Source of the DNA: Microplitis mediator
Lineage: Eukaryota > Arthropoda > Insecta > Hymenoptera > Braconidae
Direction: 5' to 3'
Assembly: GCF_029852145.1 (NCBI RefSeq)
Contig: NC_079972.1
Span: forward strand, 15,560,986-15,624,985
DNA: 64,000 nucleotides
In this document: positions 11,800-20,599 of the stretch, one piece after another
Numbering within the stretch: position 1 is the first letter of the stretch
Layout of the letters: every line of letters starts with the position of its first letter
Position numbers and translations under genes: made by a program
The notes under the pieces: model-generated
Told to the model about the DNA's origin: nothing
Database searches by the model: none
Seen by the model: the letters and a program-made list of their open reading frames with translations, nothing else

Positions 11800-12300
11800 C
11801 CCTCAATTTTTTTTTATCCTTATCTAAGTCGAGTCATTTTTAAAATAGTCGAGTCATTTAATTTAGCGAGATTTTTGCAGAAGTAGAGTAATTGATTTTA
11901 GAGTCAGTTTTTTTTCTCTAATTAAAGAGTTAATTTATTGCAACTGGTCAGGTTACCCTATAGTTTTTTAAATTTCATATTTTAATCTATGCTAAGATAC
12001 GAGAACCGCCCCGACATGTTTAATTATAATCTTTTTTTTTTAGGTTTAGAAATCAACATTTTGTTTTTTTTTTACAGATTTCTCAATGTTCCGTAATTTC
12101 ACCACGAATTTTTTTTTATTTTATAATTTTTTTATTTTTTAGGTTTTGACGCATAATTTTTTTCTAATTTTTTTCAAGATTCCGGAGACTTACCTAATCC
12201 TCACCCTATTGAAGTTGATCGGGCTTTCAATTAATTTTTGTTTTTTTTTTCTAAATATTCTTTTTTTTTCAGGTTTAGGTACATAATTTGGATTTACTTT
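11800..12300. other. Low-complexity poly(T) spacer, no gene
   Basis: Remnants of the GAGTCA repeat run to about 11960. Beyond that are repeated TTTTTTTTAGGTTTAG / TTTTTCAGGTTTAGG words that mimic 3' splice sites, without a convincing exon. Confidence 0.4.
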
Positions 12301-12690
12301 TTAGTAGATCTTATACGACATGTCCAAGCTAGAGTCCACTGGAATCTATTCTGACATGACTGGCCTATGAGGACCAGAATAATTTTGAGGACAGTGATGC
12401 TGCTGAGCATTGACGACAAGGTGGTCCAGATCCAAGGACACACCGCCGCTCTAATTTTTTTTTTCTGGTGGATATTTATTTCTACATCCTTCTTTTTTTT
12501 TTCATAAAAATATATATGCCCGGTATTAATCTATTGGGGTATATATTCCAGTTTCAGATCCAGTCAACAAGAAGGATGCCCAACTTGAAGGATGCCCATG
12601 GATGCCAAGGACCAAGAAGAGGACCAGGACCAGGACCAGGACCAGGACCGGGACTAGGAAGGAGATATAATATTTATTATTTAATTTAAG
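12301..12690 (+). other. GC-richer exon-like island with GGACCA minisatellite
   Basis: About 390 bp of near-balanced composition inside poly(T) sequence. It contains GACTGGCCTATGAGGACCAG, a duplicated AAGGATGCCCA word and about five GGACCA hexamers (12608-12656, reading as a Pro-Gly repeat in one frame). The frames across it are short or simple, so a protein is not supported. A non-coding exon or mobile-element relic is possible. Confidence 0.3.
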
Positions 12691-12729
12691 CTTAATTGTA
12701 ATTAATTTTAAACAATTATTTTATTAAGG

Positions 12730-13230
12730 TGTGTGTGTGTGATGGATGAACTGCGAGCGATGAATAATTTAAGAATTTAGTTTATATTTTTATTTTGTAA
12801 GTATGATTTTGAGTGGTATGTTTGTATATTGAGTAGGTGTGGCATGCATGTATTTATTGCATTTTCTGCATGATGCTTGCTTTTTTTTGTTTGATTTTTT
12901 TTTTATTGCATGGTTTTGGGTAGTTTGTATTTAATTAATTTTTTTTTCCCTTTCCTTATCCCTTTAGGTCTTAATTTTAAGTATGAATGAATTTTGTTTT
13001 ATTTAATTATAAGTACATGTTTATTTTTGTGTGATCAAACCCGAATGTTAATTATAAGCGTATAATGAATGTGTGTAATTTTGAGTATTGTGTGATCAAA
13101 CCCGAATATTATTATTAAGGTTTAATTGTAATTATAATAATTTTGTATGTATATTTCTTCATGTATTTATTGTCATTTAGCTTTTTTGTTGGTCACCAAT
13201 CGAGTGACCACTGTGTTGGTCGGGTTTTTT
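12730..13230. other. AT-rich spacer with a short direct repeat
   Basis: No gene. GTGTGATCAAACCCGAAT occurs twice, near 13029 and 13090, and a GT microsatellite lies at 12729-12740. Confidence 0.4.
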
Positions 13231-13304
13231 CACTGTTAAAAACCTCCGATTTAAAACGATAGATTCCGGGTCTATCGGATTTTTATCGGAGTATTTTATC
13301 AGTG
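13231..13304. repeat. 74-bp stem-loop with CACTG...CAGTG ends
   Basis: Nested arms from outside in: CACTG-TAAAA / TTTTA-CAGTG, TCCGAT / ATCGGA, and CGATAGA (13257-13263) / TCTATCG (13271-13277) around TTCCGGG. The ends copy the termini of the CACTG transposon family found elsewhere in the window, but I see no obvious TA duplication here. It may be a minimal element or a structured RNA. Confidence 0.5.
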
Positions 13305-13322
13305 TTGAGGTTTCCCAAACGG

Positions 13323-13394
13323 GCTATTTTCTTTCTACCAAAAGAAAATAGCTTAGACCACTACAATTGTATTTTTAAATAAATACAATTGTAG
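13323..13394. repeat. Two perfect hairpins in tandem
   Basis: GCTATTTTCTTT (13323-13334) pairs perfectly with AAAGAAAATAGC (13341-13352). CTACAATTGTATTT (13361-13374) pairs perfectly with AAATACAATTGTAG (13381-13394). Loops are 6 nt. With the preceding stem-loop this gives three strong hairpins in 165 bp. Confidence 0.75.
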
Positions 13395-14632
13395 GTGAAT
13401 GCGCACAGTATAGGAAGTCGGTCCTCAGCCGCTTTTTTTTTTTTTTTTTTTAAATAATAAATTTTTACTTTTATTATTTTTAATTGAGCATTTATAAATG
13501 AAAAAAAAACCTTCCCTTTATTTTTAATTAAATCTTTTAGTTTATAAGTAGAAATAAGTATATATAAGAAAGTGAGAAATAACTATAGTTCAAAAGAAGC
13601 AGAAGAATTCTTATAAATGCAGGTAAATAATAAACATTAATGCAGTTAAATAAACAAAAAAAATATGAATTATGAAAAAAAATATATATTTATGCATATA
13701 TATTATGAAGAATTTTTTTTTTTATAATTATTTATATTTTTCATTTGCTTCTTCACAAAAATATTTTATTTCCCGTATGACATTTGTTGTACAGAAAATA
13801 AATATTATTGTAAAGAAGCAAATTAAAAAAATAAATATTAATTTATATATATATATATTTATATATACTTTAAAAAGAAAAAAAAATCTCCACGGAATGT
13901 CTTCTGGAAGATTTTTTATTTTTTTAAATGTTTGCGCATGCGCACTAGAACGTTGGTTCTTAGTGGCTTTTTTTTTTTTTTTATTAATTCTAATTTTCCT
14001 ATAGTGAGCAATCCTGATTTAAATAAGAAAATACCTCTCTTTTATTTTAAATTTAATATTTTATTTACTAATGTATGCATGTAATTAATTATAAATAAAT
14101 AAAATATACAAACTTATATTCATTTAATAGTAATAAATATCAAAGAAAGTATAAAATGAGAACAAAATATCATTAAAAAAATTTTTTCTGGCCGACTAAA
14201 TGTAAATTTTTAAATGTTCGCGCATGCGCATTGATAAACCTATCCATTTCCCTATTGACAAGTGTATGTATGTAAAAAGTCTGTCCTCAGTCACCTTGTT
14301 TTTAATAATAAATTTTTATTTCAATTGTTGAGAATTATTATTATTATTTTTTTTAAAAACTTTTTCTTTCTCTCTAATTAAATATTTAATTTTACAAATA
14401 AAACTAAGTGAATATTAAAAACCAAAAATAAATTTATTTATGAAGAAAAAATTACTCACAAAAATACAGGTAAGTAACAAAAAAATTATTCCTGGAAGTG
14501 AATGAAACAAAATTTTATTATAAGTATAAATATATGCAAAAAACTCTTAATCCAACGCCTGCTTTGGTCCCGCTTTTTTTGAAAATTTGTAATTTTTGCG
14601 GGAAGTTAATAATAGCTATCTCTTTTTTTTGA
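13395..14632. repeat. Diverged tandem spacer repeat upstream of the CMC4 cluster
   Basis: Similar segments recur near 13395, 13930 and 14220. Each has a GCGCATGCGCA-like word (GAATGCGCACA in the first), then a TCGGTCCTCAG / TCTGTCCTCAG-like word and TTTAATAATAAATTTTTA. No supported gene; the frame at 13672-14004 is low complexity. Confidence 0.4.
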
Positions 14633-14666
14633 GCATGCGCAGATTAAAATTTAGAGCGCCTGCGCC
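14633..14666 (+). promoter_or_regulatory. NRF-1-like GCATGCGC / GCGCCTGCGC boxes, likely promoter of the CMC4-PIGM cluster
   Basis: GAGCATGCGCAG (14631-14642) and GCGCCTGCGCC (14656-14666) match the alternating GCGC half-sites bound by NRF-1 (ewg in flies), a regulator of many nuclear mitochondrial genes. They lie about 270-300 bp before the CMC4 ATG. An AACACGGCCATTATT word follows. No TATA box stands out. The transcription start was not determined. Confidence 0.45.
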
Positions 14667-14932
14667 AAAAAAAATGCCAGCGAACACGGCCATTATTAAA
14701 TTTCGGAATGCACCCATCGGTATCATAGTTTAGTTTTATCACGACAATGCTGCCAACCAGGTGGCAACCTGCCGTACTGTAGATTTGATTTTTCCGTGAC
14801 CACAATCTTGGTTAGTTTTATTTATTTCCCCACCAGTAGGTTATTTGATCAACGATCACGCTGTCCGGTGAAATATAAATAAAATAATATTTCATTATTA
14901 ATAAGTAATTATTCATTTTACAACAAACCTGC

Positions 14933-15287
14933 ATGAAGACTTCTGATCCATGTAAAAAATATGCATGCCAACTGCAAACGTGTTTACGAGGTAGATTTAT
15001 TTAAAAAAAAAAATAATACCACGTAAAACTTAATTAGTTAATTAATAATTAATTTTTTAAAGATAACGTCTATCAGCCATCACGCTGCGAGCAAGTAATT
15101 GAAAGCCTTCGCCAGTGTTGCATTAAATACTTTGATAAATCATCATTAGTTTGTGAAGGAATCGATATTTCAAAACCTTACGAACACAAAACAGTTGATT
15201 ACGTAAGCATCAATCACTCCAATAATTAATACAATAAATATAACTGGTCGTTTGTTTTTTCAGTCATCATCATTGAAAAAGTCATGA
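14933..15287 (+). CDS. CMC4, twin CX9C mitochondrial protein (three exons)
   Basis: Join of 14933-14990, 15063-15202 and 15264-15287, giving 73 residues. Introns are GT...AG (72 and 61 bp). Exon 1 encodes MKTSDPCKKYACQLQTCLR. The cysteines C7, C12, C17, C28, C38, C39 and C50 follow the CMC4 pattern: C7-X9-C17 and C28-X9-C38, with the extra CC pair and a later Cys. Human CMC4 is 68 aa with the same spacing. Members of the twin CX9C family are imported into the mitochondrial intermembrane space by the Mia40/CHCHD4 disulfide relay. CMC4 lacks a detailed reaction; links to cytochrome oxidase biogenesis come from yeast. Exon 3 encodes only SSSLKKS and its TGA overlaps the next ATG (ATGA at 15284-15287). 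If intron 2 is retained the frame ends instead at 15229. Confidence 0.9.
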
Positions 15288-15481
15288 ACGACGACCGGAA
15301 GATACTGAAGCACAGGTCTATATTTATTCGATACCCGCGTACTACTACTTATGTAGGAACTGCAATTGGTTTGGGAATAATATTTAGTGGTCCTTTATAT
15401 TATATACTGGGAAATAAACTCGAGACTCTTGAATTATCCGACGAAGATTATCAAAAATTATCCTTTGGTTTTAAAAAATAA
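15284..15481 (+). CDS. Unidentified 65-aa single-pass membrane protein, second cistron
   Basis: The ATG at 15284 overlaps the CMC4 stop as ATGA. The N-terminus is strongly basic (RKILKHRSIFIRYPR), then residues about 22-42 form one hydrophobic segment with Gly spacing (TYVGTAIGLGIIFSGPLYYIL), then a short acidic tail ending GFKK. This is the layout of small mitochondrial inner-membrane subunits and assembly factors, and both neighbours upstream and downstream are mitochondrial twin CX9C proteins. I do not recognise the family, so a mitochondrial role is inference from topology and context. Upstream reading is closed by the CMC4 exon, so this start is the only reasonable one. Confidence 0.65.
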   Translation: MNDDRKILKHRSIFIRYPRTTTYVGTAIGLGIIFSGPLYYILGNKLETLELSDEDYQKLSFGFKK

Positions 15482-15507
15482 ATAAATTAGTATAAAATAT
15501 TTCAGTA

Positions 15508-15705
15508 ATGAACTCAGTAGCAAAAGCCAAAGAAAGATTTAAAAAGTATCCATTGTTGGTGGCACAATGTAGAGAGTCAGCAGCAGAATACGGGAAATGC
15601 GTTTTGTCGAAACAAAATATCGGTAAAGATGATTGCAAAAGAGAATTTATTAAATTCAAAAACTGTTTAGTTGAAGCTGCTGTTAAAAACAAAACAAAAT
15701 TATAA
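15508..15705 (+). CDS. NDUFAF8, complex I assembly factor (third cistron)
   Basis: 65 residues, uninterrupted. Twin CX9C: C21-X9-C31 and C43-X9-C53. The surrounding pattern (RFKKYPLLVAQC, AAEYGKCV, CKREFIKFKNC) matches the NDUFAF8/C17orf89 family; human NDUFAF8 is 74 aa. NDUFAF8 is a small mitochondrial protein that partners NDUFAF5 in early assembly of the complex I Q module. The start lies 26 nt after the previous stop, directly behind a TATTTCAG that could serve as an alternative 3' splice site. The stop at 15703-15705 is 7 nt before the PIGM ATG. Confidence 0.85.
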   Translation: MNSVAKAKERFKKYPLLVAQCRESAAEYGKCVLSKQNIGKDDCKREFIKFKNCLVEAAVKNKTKL

Positions 15706-15712
15706 TAATAAT

Positions 15713-16903
15713 ATGAAGTGGCCTGAGTTCAAAGTTCATTGCTACTTAGCATTTGTCTTGAGAATACTCTTGATAATATATGCTAATTTTCATGATAAAT
15801 ATTTTCGTGTTCCATACACAGATATTGATTACAAAGTCTATACAGATGCTGCGAGGTATATAACAAATAGGGAATCACCGTATTTACGTCATACTTATCG
15901 TTATACACCATTATTGGCATTTATATTGACACCAAATATTTTTCTACACTACGATTTTGGTAAATTATTATTTTCATTAATTGACATCATCGCTGGTGTA
16001 TTGATTAAAATAATTTTAACAAAAGGTAACAAGAATAAATGTAAAAAAAAAATTGGCGAGCTGTGTGCCCTTTCATGGATTTATAATCCAATGACGATAA
16101 TTATATCAACTCGCGGTAACGCTGATTCATTGTCTGTCGTTCTAGTTTTATTAACATTATATTATTTAATAATTAATAAGGATTCATTTATAACCGGTTT
16201 GATTCACGGATTATCTGTACACTTTCGATTGTATCCAATAATATTCAGTTTAATTATGTATTTATCATATCGCGATAAATATAACATTATTCCTAATAGA
16301 AATCAATTTAAATTTATAACTGGCTGCGTATTATCATTATTTACATTAACGTTTATAAGTTATTATTATTATGGATACGAATTTATTTACGAAAGTTTAA
16401 TTTATCATTTAATACGTAAAGATGGACGTCATAATTTTTCACTGTACTTTTATATGAATTATTTATCAGTTGGACAACCGATTGAAGTATATGAAAAAAT
16501 AATCCGGGTATTGCCAGGAATTTTATTATTAGTAGCGTTATCATTTCGTTATTCAAATAACAAAAATAAAATAGAATTGTCATTTGGAATAATGACTCAG
16601 GCTATGGTTATGGTTACTTATAACTCTGTTGTAACATCACAATATTTTTTTTGGTATTTGTCTTTATTACCGATTTGTATACCGTACATTAATATCAGCA
16701 TTGTTAGATTTATTATATTGCTTGGAATTTGGATAATAGCTCAAGCGCTGTGGCTATTTGATGCATACTGTCTAGAATTTTTAGGTCTTAATAAATTTCA
16801 TTCTATATGGATCGACAGCATATTATTTTTCTTCGCGAATATTAAAATATTGTACGACTTTATTGTTAATTATGATAGTAATTTGTTGAATAAAAATTAT
16901 TAA
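15713..16903 (+). CDS. GPI mannosyltransferase 1 (PIG-M), fourth cistron
   Basis: 396 residues in one exon (human PIGM 423). It adds the first alpha-1,4 mannose from dolichol-phosphate-mannose to glucosaminyl-phosphatidylinositol on the ER luminal side. Visible family signatures: the DxD motif in YTDIDY (Asp37 and Asp39), then VYTDAARYI and RYTPLLAFILTPNI, a TRGNADS motif, a RHNF-S-YFYM-YL motif and TSQYFFWYLSLLP near the C-terminus. Multiple hydrophobic segments fit the polytopic GT-C fold. ATG at 15713 (MKWPEFK) is chosen. An in-frame ATG at 15671 would overlap the NDUFAF8 frame and add a Lys/Asn-rich leader with no family support. In vertebrates PIG-M needs PIG-X as partner; that gene is not in this window. 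Confidence 0.93.
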   Translation: MKWPEFKVHCYLAFVLRILLIIYANFHDKYFRVPYTDIDYKVYTDAARYITNRESPYLRHTYRYTPLLAFILTPNIFLHYDFGKLLFSLIDIIAGVLIKIILTKGNKNKCKKKIGELCALSWIYNPMTIIISTRGNADSLSVVLVLLTLYYLIINKDSFITGLIHGLSVHFRLYPIIFSLIMYLSYRDKYNIIPNRNQFKFITGCVLSLFTLTFISYYYYGYEFIYESLIYHLIRKDGRHNFSLYFYMNYLSVGQPIEVYEKIIRVLPGILLLVALSFRYSNNKNKIELSFGIMTQAMVMVTYNSVVTSQYFFWYLSLLPICIPYINISIVRFIILLGIWIIAQALWLFDAYCLEFLGLNKFHSIWIDSILFFFANIKILYDFIVNYDSNLLNKNY

Positions 16904-16909
16904 AATAAA
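16904..16909 (+). terminator. AATAAA poly(A) signal directly after PIGM
   Basis: The PIGM stop TAA is followed at once by AATAAA. No AATAAA-plus-GT-rich arrangement is obvious between the upstream cistrons, which supports a single 3' end for the cluster. Actual cleavage site not determined. Confidence 0.5.
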
Positions 16910-17016
16910 TGGATTTATTGTATGGGTTAATTTATCGGCCTCAAGGAACCTAACGGCGTATAAAAATTTTTTTTTCTGCCCAACGATGCATTTTTCAGCT
17001 GAAAGGATATACCCTA

Positions 17017-17936
17017 GGGCGTTTAAAAAAAAACAAGAATTTTTTTTTTTCTTGGAACCAGGCTCAAAATTTTCGTTTTCCCATAAGAATAACACAGGAA
17101 AAAAAAATTTATTTCTTCTGATTTTTGAAACTAGTGAACCGTAAATTACATTGTAATGTCCATCAAATATTTTTGTAGAGAATTGAACGTTCTACAAAAA
17201 AGGTCTCTTATCATTTTTTGATAAATCCATTTGTTCGAAAGTTATTAGAGCTGGAAGTCAAATCTACAGTAAATTTCGAGATCTTTTTACTTTTCCGGCG
17301 AAACTATCAGACTTTTTAAAAAATTTCATGGAACCTTTTTTGTAGACAATTTTATTCTCTACAAATTATTTTAAATAAAGTTTATTCAAACTCCGCATTG
17401 TTTTCTAGTTATTTTCATTTTAATGCCAAGCTCATAAAAATAATAGTCTTCTAATCGATTTTGAGAACTTAACGTTAAAATGAAAATAACTAGAAAACAA
17501 TGCAGAATTTGAATAAACTTTATTTAAAATAATTTGTAGAGAATAAAATTGTCTACAAAAAAGGTTCCATGACATTTTTTAAAAAGTCTGATAGTTTCGC
17601 CGGAAAAGTAAAAAGATCTCCAACTTTACTCCGGGCTCTAATAACTTTCGAACAAATGGATTTATCAAAAAATGATAAGATAATTTTTTTGTAGAGCGTT
17701 CAATTCTCTACAAAAATATTTGATGGACATTACAATGTAATTTACGGTTCATTAGTTTCAAAAATCAGAAGAAATAAATTTTTTTTTCCTGTTATTCTTA
17801 TGGGAAATCGAAAAGTGCGATGCGGACAACCTTAATATTAAGGGCTCTTATTTTCAGAGGCCTATTTTGGCATCTAAACAAAACTTTTGAGCCTGGTTCC
17901 GAGAAAAAAAAAATTCTTGTTTTTTTTTAAACGCCC
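17017..17936. mobile_element. ~920-bp palindromic MITE, GGGCGTTT ends, TA duplication
   Basis: The ends GGGCGTTTAAAAAAAAACAAG and CTTGTTTTTTTTTAAACGCCC are inverted repeats flanked by TA (17015-17016, 17937-17938). Nearly the whole element folds back on itself: 17092-17450 is mirrored by 17465-17790, including CTTTTCCGGCGAAACTATCAGA and its complement. There is no transposase frame. It shares its interior with the element at 34510-35527 although the termini differ. Confidence 0.85.
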
Positions 17937-17939
17937 TAA

Positions 17940-19440
17940 TACACCCATATGGCATCTGTTTATTATTAGGATTGATAATAAAATACGATTTCCATCAGTA
18001 TATTTTTTTTTTAATATTTTATTTTGAGGAATACAAAATACTTATGTACAGATAGTTTCAGAGAGTCATTATAATAGATTTTTTTTCTTTTATTTTTATA
18101 TTATTATTGTTTAAGGAATGACAGATTCTGCAATTTAAATATAGATCTTATAATAATAGTCTAGAATTGAAATTGTGAGCAAGAGCATTCTTAAATCTTC
18201 TTTCATTTTATTAGATTTATTTAGGTCATCTTCAGAAATAATTATATATATATATGTGCAAAAATCTTACACCTTATCAATTCTATCTTTCATTATTTAT
18301 TATTATTTTTCACTACAAAAAAATTTCATACATCGTAATCACAAGTATGCTTGTGATAATTTAATATAAATTATTATTGTGTATTTAATGTGAATATTTA
18401 TCACATTTAATACATATGAGCAATTTATTTCTGCCTCGAAAATAGGAATAGTTGAAACTTTTTATTTATTTCAATAGCAGTTTAATGCAATTTATTTTGT
18501 TGACATACAAGATATATTTTATAATATTTTTTTAACAGGCACACTGTGCATTTTTATTTAAATTTATTTATATGAAATAACTACAACATCGTAGACGCGA
18601 GATCGAATTTATATAAATCTAAATCATATTCATCCTTACACTTAAAATTTATTTAAACATTCACATTTACAAGTTAAGTCTTATTATTGAAATTTATTTA
18701 TCTACAGTGTAAATATTTCTGAAGATGATCTAAATTATTATTATTATTCTTATTTTACGCGCACTCATTTAAGTACAATTATTTTTATTATTATTATTTT
18801 TACAATTCTTATAAAGAATTATAATGATATTTAATTTCTCTCCAGGTAATGACTATGAGCGACTTAGAAATTTAAGGGAAAAATTTAATTTTAATTCTAT
18901 CGATGATAAAATAAATGCGTGCGTTAGTTAAACAAATCGTGATATTTATATAAATTTAATTTTTTAAAAATTCATCTTGTTTTGTTTACTGATTTATAAA
19001 TCACTAATTACTATTTTATTTTTTATTTTAATACATCAGCGTAAAAAAATCATCATTTAATTATTACATTTATGCTTAAGAATTGATTTATATTTTCTTT
19101 GTTCAATCGAGTATACATTTAAATATTAATATTGATATAAAAAGAAAAATTATAATTATTTATTACGACAATAATAATAATAGTAATGGGCACTCGAAAT
19201 AATAAAAATGTTTATTAATTTACAAGATTCGATATGGCAGGATTTAATGTAGAATAATCGTTCATTGATATATTGTTATTATTATTATTGTAATTACAAA
19301 ATAATTAATTTAACTTATTATTATTATTACATGACCAATAACATACCTATATAAATATTAATATAAATCGTTAATAAAGAAAAAAAGATAAATATATACA
19401 TAAAATTTATAGTAAGATGGCTTTTAAAAAAAAATATTAT
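17940..19440. other. AT-rich intergenic spacer
   Basis: No coding frame, RNA gene or repeat of note was recognised. Only short poly(T) runs and ATT/TAT tracts are present. Confidence 0.4.
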
Positions 19441-19444
19441 TGCA

Positions 19445-20274
19445 CACGGAAAAAAAATAATTGTGAATGCAATATGATGCAGTCTTGGTAAATAAACATG
19501 ATAAAATCATGTTGCATTCACATGATTTGTCATGTTTCAGCTACATGATAGTCATGTTGCAATAACATGAGAAAATCATGTTGCATTCACATGATTTGTC
19601 ATGTTTCGGCTACATGATAATCATGTTGCGGTAACACGAGAAAAATCATGTTGCATTCACATGATAATCATGTTGCGGTAACATGAAAAAATCATGTTTG
19701 GGCTACATGATAATCATGTTGCGGTAACATGAGAAAATCATGTTTCGGCTACATGATAATCATGTTGCATTCACATGATTTGTCATGTTTCGGCTATATG
19801 ATAATCATGTTGCGGTAACATGAGAAGATCATGTTGCATTCACATGATAATCATGTTGCGGTAACATGATTTTCATGTAGCCGAAACATGACAAATCATG
19901 TGAATGCAACATGATCTTCTCATGTTACCGCAACATGATTATCATGTAGCCGAAACATGACAAATCATGTTGCATTCACATGATTTTCTCATGTTACCGC
20001 AACATGATTATCATGTAGCCGAAACATATCAAATCATGTGAATGCAACATGATCTTCTCATGTTACCGCAACATGATTATCATGTAGCCGAAACATGACT
20101 ATTATGTAGCCGAAACATGACAAATCATGTGAATGCAACATGATTTTCTCATGTTACCGCAACATGACTATCATGTAGCCGAAACATGACAAATCATGTG
20201 AATGTAACATGATTTCATCATGTTTATTTACCAGGACTGCATCATGTTGCATTCACGATTAATTTTTTTTCGTG
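19445..20274. mobile_element. ~830-bp palindromic element made of CATGATnnTCATG units
   Basis: Outer arms: CACGGAAAAAAAAT and ATTTTTTTTCGTG, then GTGAATGCAA / TTGCATTCAC and GATGCAGTC / GACTGCATC. The interior is a tandem run of CATGATAATCATGTTGCGGTAACATGAGAAAATCATG-type words, with the second half reading as the complement of the first about a centre near 19865. A CA dinucleotide flanks both sides. No open frame. Terminal sequence groups it with the other CAC-N-G elements here. Confidence 0.85.
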
Positions 20275-20476
20275 CATATTATAGTAATGAATACAAGTAA
20301 TAAAAACATAATTAAAAAAATTAAAGCACTTTACATCAGTAAATTAGTTGATACTGATTTTAAACGTGACATCCACGTTGTAAATTATAAAATAATAATT
20401 ATAAACAAAATACAAAATACAAAGCATGTACAACATAAAATAAAATTGTCTTTGGTAATAAAATATTGTTTTCATC

Positions 20477-20478
<2 letters not shown>

Positions 20479-20529
<51 letters not shown>

Positions 20530-20530
20530 T
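20479..20530. repeat. (TAA)n microsatellite
   Basis: An uninterrupted run of about 16-17 AAT trinucleotides. The open frame across it (poly-Ile) is an artefact. Confidence 0.9.
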
Positions 20531-20599
20531 ATATTTATAATAAAAAAAATAATAAAATTATCGTTAACGAAACGAGACGAGTAATTAAAATAATTGCAT

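Noticed and set aside
5230..11960. AP-1/GCN4 sites
   Set aside because: The repeated word is C/A-GAGTCA, lacking the leading T of TGAGTCA in nearly all copies I read.
15471..15692. Minus-strand frame opposite NDUFAF8
   Set aside because: It is a shadow of the NDUFAF8 coding strand; the plus-strand frame has the clear twin CX9C pattern.
15671..15712. Upstream in-frame ATG of PIGM
   Set aside because: It lies inside the NDUFAF8 frame and adds a Lys/Asn-rich leader. The PIG-M family resemblance and the hydrophobic first segment begin after the Met at 15713.
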